The notes: generated by a model not told the origin, from the letters alone. A DNA stretch of 8,836 nucleotides from Acidobacteriaceae bacterium (GCA_003154055.1 PMCH01000368.1:2035-10870); one strand, 5' to 3'; shown: positions 1 to 7,007, counted from the first letter of the stretch. A program made the numbers and translations.

Positions 1-1056
1 ATGGTGGGCACCACCTATCACCTGCGCAGCTTCTTCGACGTGGGCGAGCGCGACATTTTCTGGTGCACGTCAGACATTGGATGGGTAGTCGGGCATTCGT
101 ACATCGTGTATGCGCCCCTGTGCGCGGGCGTGACCACCATGTTCCGCGAGGGCGCGGTGGATTACCCGCATCCGGGCACAGCGTGGGAGATTGTTGAGCG
201 CTACGGCGTGACCAAGATGTTCACCGCTCCCACGGCGTTGCGGATGTTCATGCGGTACGGCGAGCAGTATCCGCAGAAGTACGATCTGACAACTTTGCGC
301 GTGATTGCCTGCGCCGGCGAGCCGCTGAATCCCGAGGCGTGGCGGTGGGCGCAAACCCATCTCGCGGGCGACGGCAAGTGGGGCTACGTGGTGGACAACT
401 GGTGGCAAACGGAACTCGGCGGGCCGGCGATCGGGACTCCGCCGACCTACGCCATGCGTCCGGGAAAATGCGGCGTGTCCGTGCCCGGCTCAGAAGCCGA
501 TGTGGTAGACGAAGAAGGGAAGCCAGTCGCCCCGAACGTGGGTGGACGCCTGGTGCTGAGGCGGCCGTTTCCGCATATGTTTCGAACCATCTGGGGGAAT
601 GCGGCGCGCTATGAGCGCGATTGGCAAATGATCCCCGGCTGTTATGTGACCGGCGACGTGGCGGTCAAAGATAAAGACGGCTACATCTCGGTCTTGGGCC
701 GAGCCGACGACGTCCTCAACGTGGCCGGGCATCGCATCGGGACGGCCGAAGTGGAAAGTGCTCTCGTCTCGCACCCAGCCGTGGCGGAAGCGGCGGCCAT
801 TGGTGTGCCGGATGCGCTGAAGGGCGAGAGCATCAAGTGTTTTGTGCAGTGTCGCGGGGATCACGCTCCATCGGAGGCACTTGCGGCCGCCTTGGTGGAC
901 CATGTGCGCAGGGAATTAGGTCCGATCGCGACGCCCTCGGCCATCGAGTTCGTGACGGCGCTGCCCAAGACGCGCTCGGGAAAAATCCTGCGGCGGTTCC
1001 TGAAGGCGAAAGAACTGGGCACCGACGTCGGAGATGTTTCGACGATGGAGGGCTGA
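1..1056 (+). CDS. acs: Acetyl-CoA synthetase (AMP-forming), C-terminal part, 5' end outside the window
   Basis: ATP-dependent acid:CoA ligase of the ANL superfamily, most likely activating acetate (or propionate) through an acyl-adenylate to acyl-CoA in the cytosol. The visible 351 residues correspond to roughly the last 55% of a usual 620-650-residue Acs. The P-loop (SGSTGKPKG-type) and the N-terminal domain are missing, so the ATG at base 1 is an internal methionine. Visible marks are SDIGWVVGHSYIVY (residues 24-37), DNWWQTELGG (132-141), YVTGDVAVKDKDGY (215-228), the hinge GRADDVLNVAGHRIG (233-247) and PKTRSGKILRR (322-332). In the last, Lys328 is the catalytic lysine that Pat-type acetyltransferases modify. 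The second Trp of DNWW marks a small acyl pocket in characterised Acs enzymes, which argues for acetate or propionate over longer acids. The usual QTETGG reads QTELGG here. The gene converges on gpsA, with a large palindrome starting eight bases after its stop. Family certain; substrate inferred. Confidence 0.93.
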   Translation: MVGTTYHLRSFFDVGERDIFWCTSDIGWVVGHSYIVYAPLCAGVTTMFREGAVDYPHPGTAWEIVERYGVTKMFTAPTALRMFMRYGEQYPQKYDLTTLRVIACAGEPLNPEAWRWAQTHLAGDGKWGYVVDNWWQTELGGPAIGTPPTYAMRPGKCGVSVPGSEADVVDEEGKPVAPNVGGRLVLRRPFPHMFRTIWGNAARYERDWQMIPGCYVTGDVAVKDKDGYISVLGRADDVLNVAGHRIGTAEVESALVSHPAVAEAAAIGVPDALKGESIKCFVQCRGDHAPSEALAAALVDHVRRELGPIATPSAIEFVTALPKTRSGKILRRFLKAKELGTDVGDVSTMEG

Positions 1057-1063
1057 AACCACT

Positions 1064-1122
1064 AACCACGGGGGACACAGAGGAACACAGGGAAACCGAT
1101 CATCCTCTGTGCCCCCGTGGTT
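1064..1122. repeat. Long imperfect palindrome between convergent acs and gpsA (CCACGGGG/ACACAGAGG family, copy 1)
   Basis: The left arm 1064-1084 and right arm 1103-1122 pair over 20 bp, with one bulged A at 1075 and an 18-base loop. The arms begin AACCACGGGGG and end ACAGAGGA. After the right arm the + strand continues TTTTGGTCTTTA, a weak U-rich run, so the element could terminate acs transcripts. On the other strand there is no U tract behind gpsA. A second, diverged copy lies at 3585-3655, so this is a dispersed repeat and not just a terminator. Termination is inferred. Confidence 0.8.
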
Positions 1123-1159
1123 TTGGTCTTTACTCGCCCTCCACACAGCGTGCGGTCGG

Positions 1160-2173
1160 CTACGAGACTTCACTCCTCGCGGCGCGCGTCATCAAGTCTG
1201 AGATGGCCTGCTGTGGAGACTTGCCGTTTTCCAGAATTGCATACATCTGCTCGGTAATGGGCATCTCCACGCCCTTCTTCCGGGCAAGAGCTACGGCGAC
1301 CCTGGCGGTGAACACACCTTCAGCAACCGCGCCGTGCATGCGGGCGATGATGTCGGCTAGCTTCTCGCCCTTGCCGAGTTCCACACCCACGGAGCGGTTA
1401 CGAGAGAGATCGCCGGTGCAGGTCAGCACCAGATCGCCCAGTCCCGCAAGGCCAGCCATGGTGTCGAGGCGTCCCCCGCAAGCCACGGCCAGCCGGGCTA
1501 TTTCCGCAAGACCTCGAGTGATGAGCGCGGCGACCGAATTGTGCCCGAGACCAAGGCCGTCGCAGACGCCAGCGGCAATGGCGATGATGTTCTTTAGCGC
1601 GCCACCGAGTTCCACGCCGATGACGTCGTCGTTGGTGTAGACGCGGAAGCGGGAGTCATTGAAGGCGCGTTGAATGGCCCGGGTCAGTTCAGCATCGTCG
1701 GAAGCGACGGTCACGGCGGTGGGATCGCCACGCGCCACTTCTTTTGCGAACGACGGACCGCTGAGTGCGGCGACCCTGGGCGTGAACGCGTGAGCCCTCA
1801 GGACGTCGGCGATCACCTCAGTCATGCGTAACAGCGTCCCTTCTTCCAAGCCCTTGGTGCAACTGACAAACAGCATCTCCGGGCGGAGCGCGGGAACCAT
1901 GCGTTCAAAGAGCACCCGGCAATGCTGCGAGGGCATGACGCTGACGACGATCTCGGCGCCCTCCAGCGCGGAGTGGATGTCGGTGGTCGCCTCCACGGCG
2001 TCCGGCAGAGTAAAGCCAGGCAGGAAGCGTTCATTCACCCGCCGCGCCGCTATGCTCTGGCAGACCTCGGATTCATTCGCCCAGAGCCGGACAGAGTGGG
2101 TTCCATTGCGTGTCAGGACGATCGCCAATCCTGTGCCCCATGCTCCCGCGCCGATGATTGCAATGCGGCTCAT
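1160..2173 (-). CDS. gpsA: NAD(P)H-dependent glycerol-3-phosphate dehydrogenase
   Basis: Reduces dihydroxyacetone phosphate to sn-glycerol-3-phosphate in the cytosol, supplying the phospholipid backbone. The 337-residue protein has the usual family length. It shows the N-terminal Rossmann motif GAGAWGTGLA (8-17), the VMPSQ segment (79-83), SCTKGLE (104-110), SGPSFAKEV (138-146), the catalytic lysine in GGALKNIIAIAAG (Lys194), and the substrate-binding stretch GLGDLVLTCTGDLSRNR (244-260). The ATG at 2173 is preferred because the dinucleotide-binding strand begins directly after it (MSRIAIIGAG) and because it overlaps the plsY stop codon as ATGA, a typical coupled arrangement. It is the second gene of a plsY-gpsA pair, whose products act in consecutive steps. 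It ends facing acs, separated by a palindromic repeat. Identification is secure. Confidence 0.97.
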   Translation of the reverse strand: MSRIAIIGAGAWGTGLAIVLTRNGTHSVRLWANESEVCQSIAARRVNERFLPGFTLPDAVEATTDIHSALEGAEIVVSVMPSQHCRVLFERMVPALRPEMLFVSCTKGLEEGTLLRMTEVIADVLRAHAFTPRVAALSGPSFAKEVARGDPTAVTVASDDAELTRAIQRAFNDSRFRVYTNDDVIGVELGGALKNIIAIAAGVCDGLGLGHNSVAALITRGLAEIARLAVACGGRLDTMAGLAGLGDLVLTCTGDLSRNRSVGVELGKGEKLADIIARMHGAVAEGVFTARVAVALARKKGVEMPITEQMYAILENGKSPQQAISDLMTRAARSEVS

Positions 2174-2781
2174 GCTTTCCTGGCTCCGAGGCGCGGCTCA
2201 GTACCGGCGACGAGGCGGACAATGTTGGGCCAATGCCTCCAGACAACCAGCAGGGAACCAATCGCGATCAGCAGGATCTGCCGTGGTTCGGCATATTCAT
2301 GCAGCGTCCAGACCAGCAACGGAAACAACCCGGCGGCCACCACCGAACCAAGGGAGACATAGCGCATCAGCGCCGCTACGATCAGAAAGACTCCTACCAT
2401 GCAGAGCACTGATTTCGGCACGACCGCGGCAAATGCTCCCAGGCTGGTGGCGACACCCTTGCCGCCACGAAATTTCAGCCAGACGGGGAAGAGATGTCCC
2501 ACGACAGCAAACAGTGCGGCGGTCGTCGCCAGTACCGGCCCGTTGCCGGGAAAAAGCGTGCGCACCAGGAGAACCGCGGCCAGACCTTTGCCGGCATCCA
2601 AAAGCAGCGTCACCACCCCGAGCGCCGGAGACTTGCGGGCGACATTGGTTGCGCCGATGTTCCCGCTGCCGCTTGACCGCACGTCCTCGCCATGAACAAG
2701 GCGCACCAGGACGTATCCGAACGGTATCGATCCCAGCAGATAGCTGAGGACCGCGGCGGTCAAGTAAGTATTCGTTGGCAT
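2170..2781 (-). CDS. plsY: Acyl-phosphate:glycerol-3-phosphate acyltransferase
   Basis: Integral membrane enzyme that transfers an acyl group from acyl-phosphate (made by PlsX) to glycerol-3-phosphate, giving lysophosphatidic acid. The 203-residue length is normal. It shows the three PlsY signatures: SGSGNIGATNV (37-47), GHLFPVWLKFRGGKGVAT (95-112, with the glycine-rich phosphate loop) and RYVSLGSVV (140-148). Hydrophobic stretches around residues 7-28, 54-76, 84-102, 117-138 and 143-182 fit a five-helix membrane topology. The C-terminal tail is basic. The start is the ATG at 2781; no clear Shine-Dalgarno sequence precedes it. The stop codon overlaps the gpsA start by four bases, so the product is co-translated with the enzyme that makes its substrate. 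Identification is secure. Confidence 0.97.
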   Translation of the reverse strand: MPTNTYLTAAVLSYLLGSIPFGYVLVRLVHGEDVRSSGSGNIGATNVARKSPALGVVTLLLDAGKGLAAVLLVRTLFPGNGPVLATTAALFAVVGHLFPVWLKFRGGKGVATSLGAFAAVVPKSVLCMVGVFLIVAALMRYVSLGSVVAAGLFPLLVWTLHEYAEPRQILLIAIGSLLVVWRHWPNIVRLVAGTEPRLGARKA

Positions 2782-2799
2782 CGGGAATGTTGCGCCACT

Positions 2800-2826
2800 A
2801 CTTTAGCAGGCTGTGGAGCTACTCAA
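2800..2826 (-). promoter_or_regulatory. Weak candidate sigma-70 promoter for plsY-gpsA
   Basis: Reading leftwards, TTGAGT (2826-2821) is followed after 15 bases by TAAAGT (2805-2800), about 20 bases upstream of the plsY start codon. The spacer is shorter than the 17-base optimum and the -10 box matches only four of six consensus bases. The resulting leader would be very short. This is a suggestion only; the boxes could be chance matches. Confidence 0.22.
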
Positions 2827-2828
2827 GG

Positions 2829-2966
2829 CTCGCATCGGCGTCGCTTCCACATGCCGCAAAAGGATTCCGAAGACTCGTATCAGGCATCTCTTCAGCGCAG
2901 CCGGAAGAGGATACTCAGGTCTCGTATCAGGGCATCGCTTTAGCGATGCCGCAAGCGCTCTTTTTC
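2829..2966. repeat. Three diverged tandem units of about 46 bp between thpR and plsY
   Basis: Units start with CTCGCATC (2829), CTCGTATCAGG (2874) and CTCGTATCAGGG (2921), spaced 45 and 47 bases apart. After the shared head, each carries a CATCGCTT-like segment and a GCCGCAA-like segment, with GGATTC/GGATAC tails in units 1 and 2. Similarity was aligned by eye and decreases from unit 3 to unit 1. Unit 3 contains a perfect hairpin at 2931-2950, which is broken by substitutions in the other two. The array fills most of the 195-base gap upstream of plsY. No gene is visible there. Confidence 0.6.
2931..2950. repeat. Perfect 9-bp hairpin inside tandem unit 3
   Basis: GGCATCGCT and AGCGATGCC are perfect reverse complements separated by TT. 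The following sequence reaches a TTTTT run only ten bases later, so it is a poor intrinsic terminator. It is better read as the palindromic core of the repeat unit. Confidence 0.7.
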
Positions 2967-2967
2967 A

Positions 2968-2988
2968 ATCGCCCCTTTAGGGGCCGAT
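2968..2988. repeat. Hairpin enclosing the thpR stop codon
   Basis: GCCCC (2971-2975) pairs with GGGGC (2980-2984) around a TTTA loop. The stem extends with ATC (2968-2970) against GAT (2986-2988) across one bulged C. On the coding strand of thpR the loop reads TAAA, so the stop codon lies in the loop and the last proline codon in the stem. No U tract follows on the thpR strand, so a terminator role is uncertain. Confidence 0.55.
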
Positions 2989-3570
2989 CAGAGGAAACCG
3001 TTCCAGCTTGGTGTACTTCGATCCTCCCCGCGAGAGCTGGCTCTGATAAAGATAAAACTCGCGGGCGGCCATTGTACCGAAATCGAGCTCGGACATTGCT
3101 GCCAGACGCGTTTCGAGTACGGCGAAGATGGCGTTGGGACCGTCGCCATTGCGCCATCGTGGAGATCCCGAACCACCTCCTGCGCGGGCCAGTGTCAGGT
3201 GCGGGCTGAAGGGCCGGTCTTCCCGCGGGATGCCGAGTTCGCCCATGGCCATGTCAATTCTGCCTGCGAGTTCGGCAAGGGGCGGGCCAGCTTGAATGCC
3301 AATCCAGAACACGCGCGGCGCTTTGGCGGTTGGGAAAAAACCGTGCCCGGCAAAACGAATCTCGATGGGGGCGTTTTGCACTTGTTGCAGGTGCTCCGTG
3401 ATGTCCGCGAGGCTTTCTGGTTTCTGCTCACCGATAAATTTCAACGTGACGTGAAGCGACTCCGGGCGAACCCAACGCGCGTCGGGAGCGAATCCCTGGA
3501 CACCCTCCAGGAATCGCGCAATCTTCGCGCGAATTTCCGGGTCTAGATCGATGCCGATGAAAATTCGCAT
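2977..3570 (-). CDS. thpR: RNA 2',3'-cyclic phosphodiesterase (2H family, LigT/ThpR)
   Basis: Cytosolic 2H-superfamily phosphoesterase that opens 2',3'-cyclic phosphate ends of RNA. E. coli LigT/ThpR can also join tRNA halves through a 2'-5' bond in vitro. The 197-residue protein has the expected two HxTx motifs, HVTL (His40/Thr42) and HLTL (His124/Thr126), and the family's usual N-terminus MRIFIGIDLD. The ATG at 3570 is chosen because this conserved strand starts there. A longer in-frame start at 3609 would add 13 residues encoded by the palindromic repeat at 3585-3655. A weak GGA lies six bases upstream of the chosen ATG. A Gly/Ser-rich insertion around residues 131-143 follows the second motif. 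The gene is co-directional with cinA, 109 bases downstream of it, but a large inverted repeat separates them. The biological RNA target is unknown. Confidence 0.92.
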   Translation of the reverse strand: MRIFIGIDLDPEIRAKIARFLEGVQGFAPDARWVRPESLHVTLKFIGEQKPESLADITEHLQQVQNAPIEIRFAGHGFFPTAKAPRVFWIGIQAGPPLAELAGRIDMAMGELGIPREDRPFSPHLTLARAGGGSGSPRWRNGDGPNAIFAVLETRLAAMSELDFGTMAAREFYLYQSQLSRGGSKYTKLERFPLIGP

Positions 3571-3584
3571 GCAGAGTCCAACGC

Positions 3585-3655
3585 AACCACAGGGAGCACA
3601 GAGGATCACAGGGGAAGTCAGGTGTCCCCCGTGTCCCTCTGTGTACCCTGTGGTT
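3585..3655. repeat. Long imperfect palindrome between cinA and thpR (copy 2 of the 1064-1122 family)
   Basis: Left arm 3585-3604 and right arm 3636-3655 pair at 18 of 20 positions; both read AACCACAGGG and ACAGAGG on their respective strands. The 31-base loop contains a further CACAGGGG against CCCCGTG pairing possibility. Copy 1 at 1064-1122 has the same arm layout with several substitutions. The element starts just upstream of the thpR start codon and would be in its untranslated leader if the two genes are co-transcribed. Confidence 0.8.
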
Positions 3656-3679
3656 CAAGCCTTTTGTATTCGCTCCACA

Positions 3680-4924
3680 TCACAGCAGCGCCCGTCGCAC
3701 CATCTCCAGCGCCTGCTGCGAGGCGAACCAGCGGATGCGCTTGCGGTCGCCGGGAAAGTTTCGTTCCACCACCTGCGTGCCTTCTTCTCCGGCGAGCGCG
3801 ACGTACACCAGTCCGATCGGCTTCTGCTCGGTGCCGCCGGTGGGGCCCGCCACTCCAGTGATCCCGATCCCATAACTTGAGACGCAGCGCTTCCGGATTC
3901 CTTCCGCGAGCGCCTCAGCCACCTCGCGACTCACCGCCCCGTGCCGGTCGATCAGCGCTTTCGGGACATTGGCAAACTGTGTCTTCAGCGCGTTCGAGTA
4001 CGCAATCGCACCACCCAGAAAGTAACGGGAACTTCCACTGAGCGAGGTGATGCGCTGGGCCAGCAGGCCTCCGGTACAGGACTCGGCCACCGCCAGCGTC
4101 ATGCTGCGCATCTGCAGCAGGTAGCTGACAATTTGCTCGAGACTCTCTCCCTTGCGGGAAAAGATGGCGTCGCCCAGTTCGTCCTCGATCTTGTCCGCAA
4201 GTTCCTCGACCCGCGCTTCGGCGGCAGCCTGCGACTCATTGCGGGTACGCAGATGGAGCTGGATTTCTCCCGCGCCCGCCAGAATCGTGGTCTGCACGTC
4301 GGCGTATGTCTTGTAGATGGGAGCGACTCGCGCGTCCACCTGCGATTCTGGCATCAGCGCGATCCTCAGCATGCGGCTCGCGATGTGCTGAACTGGAATT
4401 CTCTCCCGCAGCCGCGAAATACACTCACCCTCAAAAACTGCCTTCAGCTCGTTGGGCGGCCCCGGCAGCAGGATCAGGATGCGTTCCTGCCCGTCATACT
4501 TTCCGCTGATCCACTGTCCGGGAGCGGTACCGGCGGGATTTTGGAGAACGTCGGCGCTGGTCAGAACGTCGGCCTGCTTCGAATTGTTCGCCGACATCTT
4601 CATGCCGCGCTTGGCAAATCGCTGCTCCAATTTGACGACAATCTCGGGATCGCGCTGGAGTTCCAGTCCCAGCGCATCGGCCACGGCTTCGCGCGTCAGA
4701 TCATCTTCGGTCGGGCCCAAGCCGCCGCTGAAGAGAATGATGTCAGATCGCTTCATGGCGAGCTTGGCGGCGGCAGTCAAGTCGTCGCGGGAGTCGCCGA
4801 CAATGCATTTGAAGCGCACTTCAACACCCAGGTCGTTCAGCTTTTCAGTGAGGTAGAGCGAGTTGGTGTCCTGCCGATGAGGGGTGAGCATTTCCGACCC
4901 CACGGCGATGATCTCAGCGTCCAC
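3680..4924 (-). CDS. cinA: CinA family nicotinamide-nucleotide amidase with N-terminal COG1058 domain
   Basis: Two-domain CinA protein of 414 residues, a normal length. The N-terminal MoCF/COG1058 domain (about 1-170) carries VGSEML (8-13), SGGLGPTEDDLTREA (66-80) and PGPPNEL (154-160); this domain has ADP-ribose pyrophosphatase activity in characterised members. The C-terminal PncC domain (about 262-414) carries AESCTGG (280-286) with the catalytic serine, GGAIAYSN (304-311) and GITGVAGPTGG (354-364). PncC deamidates nicotinamide mononucleotide to nicotinate mononucleotide in NAD recycling. The start codon is GTG at 4924, giving the canonical beginning DAEIIAVGSEML; no ATG lies nearby in frame and no strong Shine-Dalgarno sequence is visible. 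The name comes from competence-induced loci in streptococci, and nothing here links it to competence. Both flanking gaps hold large inverted repeats. Confidence 0.95.
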   Translation of the reverse strand: MDAEIIAVGSEMLTPHRQDTNSLYLTEKLNDLGVEVRFKCIVGDSRDDLTAAAKLAMKRSDIILFSGGLGPTEDDLTREAVADALGLELQRDPEIVVKLEQRFAKRGMKMSANNSKQADVLTSADVLQNPAGTAPGQWISGKYDGQERILILLPGPPNELKAVFEGECISRLRERIPVQHIASRMLRIALMPESQVDARVAPIYKTYADVQTTILAGAGEIQLHLRTRNESQAAAEARVEELADKIEDELGDAIFSRKGESLEQIVSYLLQMRSMTLAVAESCTGGLLAQRITSLSGSSRYFLGGAIAYSNALKTQFANVPKALIDRHGAVSREVAEALAEGIRKRCVSSYGIGITGVAGPTGGTEQKPIGLVYVALAGEEGTQVVERNFPGDRKRIRWFASQQALEMVRRALL

Positions 4925-4942
4925 GAGTAAAAGTGTAAATGA

Positions 4943-5025
4943 AGTAGCCAGTAGTCAGTGGCCGGTAGGTAATAGCCAGCAAGACCGGCGTGCAACCGAC
5001 TACTGACTACCGGCTACTGGCTGCT
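4943..5025. repeat. Mosaic inverted repeat of GTAGYCRGT units overlapping the aguA 3' end
   Basis: Left arm 4943-4968 and right arm 5000-5025 are reverse complements at 20 of 26 positions by eye. Each arm is built of short units such as GTAGCCAGT, GTAGTCAGT and GGCCGGTAG, and another partial unit (AATAGCCAG) follows the left arm at 4971. The right arm contains the aguA stop codon (5000-5002) and encodes that protein's last residues. The left arm lies just upstream of the cinA start codon. The element thus spans almost the entire 75-base gap between the genes. Confidence 0.75.
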
Positions 5026-6100
5026 GTTGTGTCATACAGTGCAGCGCGCCAAAGCCCCAGATCAGGTCGCCGGAATAGATGGGCACGATCTCGCGAGCAG
5101 GGAAGAGTTCGGCCAGCGTATTCAGCACGACCCGGTCATTCGGATCATCGAAGACGGGCACCAGCACCGCACCATTTGCGATGTAGAAATTCGCGTAGCT
5201 GGCGGGCAGTCGGCGGCCTTCGAAGACGACCGGGCGAGGCATCGGAAGTTCGATCACTTCGAGCTTGTGGCCCTCGGCGTTGCGGGCTGCTCTCAGTCGG
5301 CCGAGGTTGAGCTGCAAGGCGGAGTAATTTTCGTCCTGGGCGTTGGGTTCGATCATCGTGACGACGGTGTTGGGTGCAACGAAGCGGGCGAGGTCGTCCA
5401 CGTGGCCGTGGGTGTCATCGCCGGCAATGCCCTCACCGAGCCAGATCACGGTCTGCACGCCGAAATAGTCCGTAAACATCTGCTCGTAGACGACGCGGTC
5501 CATGGGAGGGTTGCGCTGCTGAGTGGTCGAGAGCAGGCACTCTTCGGTGGTCAACAGCAGGCCCTTGCCGTTTACGTCGATTGACCCGCCTTCGAGAACG
5601 ACGCGGTGTTTGCCAGACATCGGATGCAGCACGCGAGCGCCGGCAGCCTTCGCCATGCGCTTGCCGACCTTCTCGTCATGCTTGTAGTTGGGATACTTGG
5701 CCCAAGCGTTGAACTGGAAATGCAGCGCGAGCGCGCTGGTGTCTTTTTCAACGTCCGATGGCGTCAGAAAAATGCACCCAGAGTCGCGCGTCCAGACGCG
5801 GTCGGTCCGCCAGCGGTGGAATCGAACATTGTCGGAAAGCGCGTCTGCTTTTTCCAGGACCGCGCGGGCACGTTTCTCCAGAAGTTCGCTGTTGACGATC
5901 AGGTCGACGCGCTCGTGCCGCGCCAGGTTGCGGACGATTTCGGCATAGACCCACGGAATCGGCTCAAACTTGCCGGGCCAGTCATTGCGGAAATGAGGCC
6001 ACGCCAGCCATGTGGATTCATGAGGCTCCCACTCTGCGGGCATCCGATATCCCAGCGCCGTGGGCAGGCTGGGCTTGCGGTGGGAAGATTTCTTGGTCAT
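5000..6100 (-). CDS. aguA: Agmatine deiminase (agmatine iminohydrolase)
   Basis: Hydrolyses agmatine to N-carbamoylputrescine and ammonia; a guanidine-modifying enzyme of the PPAD/agmatine deiminase family. The 366 residues match the family length. Visible signatures are PAEWEPHESTWLAWP (21-35), VWTRDSG (102-108, with the substrate-binding Asp), LEGGSIDVNGKG (169-180), GDDTHGHVDD (227-236, catalytic His in GHVD) and the C-terminal nucleophile in GALHCMTQQQP (Cys355). The start is the ATG at 6100, which overlaps the aguB stop codon as ATGA. That makes aguB-aguA a translationally coupled pair of consecutive pathway steps. After the conserved TQQQP end, the protein continues VAGSQ; these codons and the stop belong to the inverted repeat at 4943-5025, so the tail is probably repeat-derived. 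The family also contains bacterial peptidylarginine deiminases, but the motifs and the aguB partner favour agmatine. Confidence 0.95.
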   Translation of the reverse strand: MTKKSSHRKPSLPTALGYRMPAEWEPHESTWLAWPHFRNDWPGKFEPIPWVYAEIVRNLARHERVDLIVNSELLEKRARAVLEKADALSDNVRFHRWRTDRVWTRDSGCIFLTPSDVEKDTSALALHFQFNAWAKYPNYKHDEKVGKRMAKAAGARVLHPMSGKHRVVLEGGSIDVNGKGLLLTTEECLLSTTQQRNPPMDRVVYEQMFTDYFGVQTVIWLGEGIAGDDTHGHVDDLARFVAPNTVVTMIEPNAQDENYSALQLNLGRLRAARNAEGHKLEVIELPMPRPVVFEGRRLPASYANFYIANGAVLVPVFDDPNDRVVLNTLAELFPAREIVPIYSGDLIWGFGALHCMTQQQPVAGSQ

Positions 6101-7002
6101 TTTCCATCGATCATGCGGCTGGTGATGGGAGCGTAGCTGTCGATGCGGCGGTCGCGCAGGAAGGGCCAGTTGCGCCGCACCTCCTCCATGTGGCGCAGAT
6201 CAACCTCACCGATGAGAATTTCTTCCTTATCGTGCGAAGCCTCGGCCAGTACGCGTCCGAAAGGGTCGCAGAAGAAAGAACCGCCCCAGAACTCAAGGCC
6301 CTTTCCCGGCGCGGAATTGCCGCGGATGTTGCCGGTCTCGAAGCCCACCCGATTGACCACGCCGACGTACACTCCGTTGGCAATCGCGTGCGAGCGCTGG
6401 ATGGTGCGCCACGCATCGTGCTGAGCCACTCCGAACTCAGCCTTCTCCGCCGGATGCCAGCCGATGGCGGTGGGGTAAAAGAGAATGCTCGCTCCCTGCA
6501 AGGCAGTAAGGCGGGCGCCTTCGGGATACCACTGGTCCCAGCAGACCAGCGTTCCCAGGCGTCCGGCAGCCGTGTCGAAGGCCTTGAATCCCAAATCACC
6601 CGGCGTGAAGTAATACTTCTCGTAATAGAGCGGATCGTCGGGGATGTGCATCTTGCGGTAAGTGCCGCGCAGTGTGCCATCGGAATCGAAGATGACGGCC
6701 GTGTTGTGATAGAGGCCGGGAGCGCGCTTCTCGAACAGCGACGCGATGAGTACGACTTTATTTTGCCGGGCGGCCGCGGCGAGTTTTTCTGTCCCTGGCC
6801 CGGGGATCGACTCGGCCAGGTCAAAGAGCGCGGGGTCTTCCCGCTGGCAGAAATACTGCGTCTGGAAAAGTTCGGGTAGGCAGACCACCTGTGCACCCTG
6901 CCGTGCGGCATCGGCAACGCGGTCGAGCGCCTTGGCCATGTTGTCCGACGGCTCGGGTCCGCACGACATCTGCACCAGCGCAACTGTGAATTTGTCTGGC
7001 AA
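6097..7002 (-). CDS. aguB: N-carbamoylputrescine amidase (nitrilase superfamily)
   Basis: Hydrolyses N-carbamoylputrescine to putrescine, carbon dioxide and ammonia, completing the agmatine-to-putrescine route begun by AguA. The 301-residue protein shows the nitrilase triad: Glu44 in CLPELFQTQYF, Lys117 in YRKMHIPDDP and Cys154 in TLVCWDQWYPE. The N-terminus (KFTVALVQMSCG) is typical of plant-type carbamoylputrescine amidases. The start codon is TTG at 7002, chosen because GAGGAG lies five bases upstream and the family's first strand begins four residues later; there is no in-frame ATG at this point. It is the first gene of the leftward aguB-aguA pair, with a four-base overlap at its 3' end. 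Its leader contains a palindromic repeat (7025-7048). Confidence 0.95.
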   Translation of the reverse strand: MPDKFTVALVQMSCGPEPSDNMAKALDRVADAARQGAQVVCLPELFQTQYFCQREDPALFDLAESIPGPGTEKLAAAARQNKVVLIASLFEKRAPGLYHNTAVIFDSDGTLRGTYRKMHIPDDPLYYEKYYFTPGDLGFKAFDTAAGRLGTLVCWDQWYPEGARLTALQGASILFYPTAIGWHPAEKAEFGVAQHDAWRTIQRSHAIANGVYVGVVNRVGFETGNIRGNSAPGKGLEFWGGSFFCDPFGRVLAEASHDKEEILIGEVDLRHMEEVRRNWPFLRDRRIDSYAPITSRMIDGK

Positions 7003-7007
7003 ATGTT

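Noticed and set aside
1..3. ATG at base 1 as a true start of the acetyl-CoA synthetase
   Set aside because: The protein begins in the middle of the ANL fold, lacking the P-loop and about 280 N-terminal residues of a normal Acs; the window edge simply falls on an internal Met codon.
1064..1122. Canonical intrinsic terminator
   Set aside because: The stem is very long with an 18-base loop and only a weak U-rich stretch on one side, and a second copy sits between co-directional genes; recorded as a dispersed repeat that may also terminate.
837..1640. Rightward ORF (267 codons) spanning the acs end, the palindrome and gpsA antisense
   Set aside because: It crosses the acs 3' end, a repeat and the antisense of gpsA; its composition is low-complexity Ser/Pro/Arg and no domain is visible.
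1824..2747. Rightward ORF (307 codons) antisense to gpsA and plsY
   Set aside because: It is a shadow of two well-identified genes and is rich in Arg/Ser/Pro without motifs.
3571..3609. Longer thpR start (13 extra residues)
   Set aside because: The extra residues are encoded by the palindromic repeat, and the conserved family N-terminus MRIFIGIDLD begins at 3570.
3941..4930. Long rightward ORF (329 codons) opposite cinA
   Set aside because: It lies wholly antisense to cinA, which has clear catalytic motifs; its sequence shows no recognisable domain and mirrors the GC-rich codon structure of the other strand.
4943..5025. CRISPR array
   Set aside because: The units are 8-10 bases, imperfect and inverted, with no regular spacers and no cas gene nearby.
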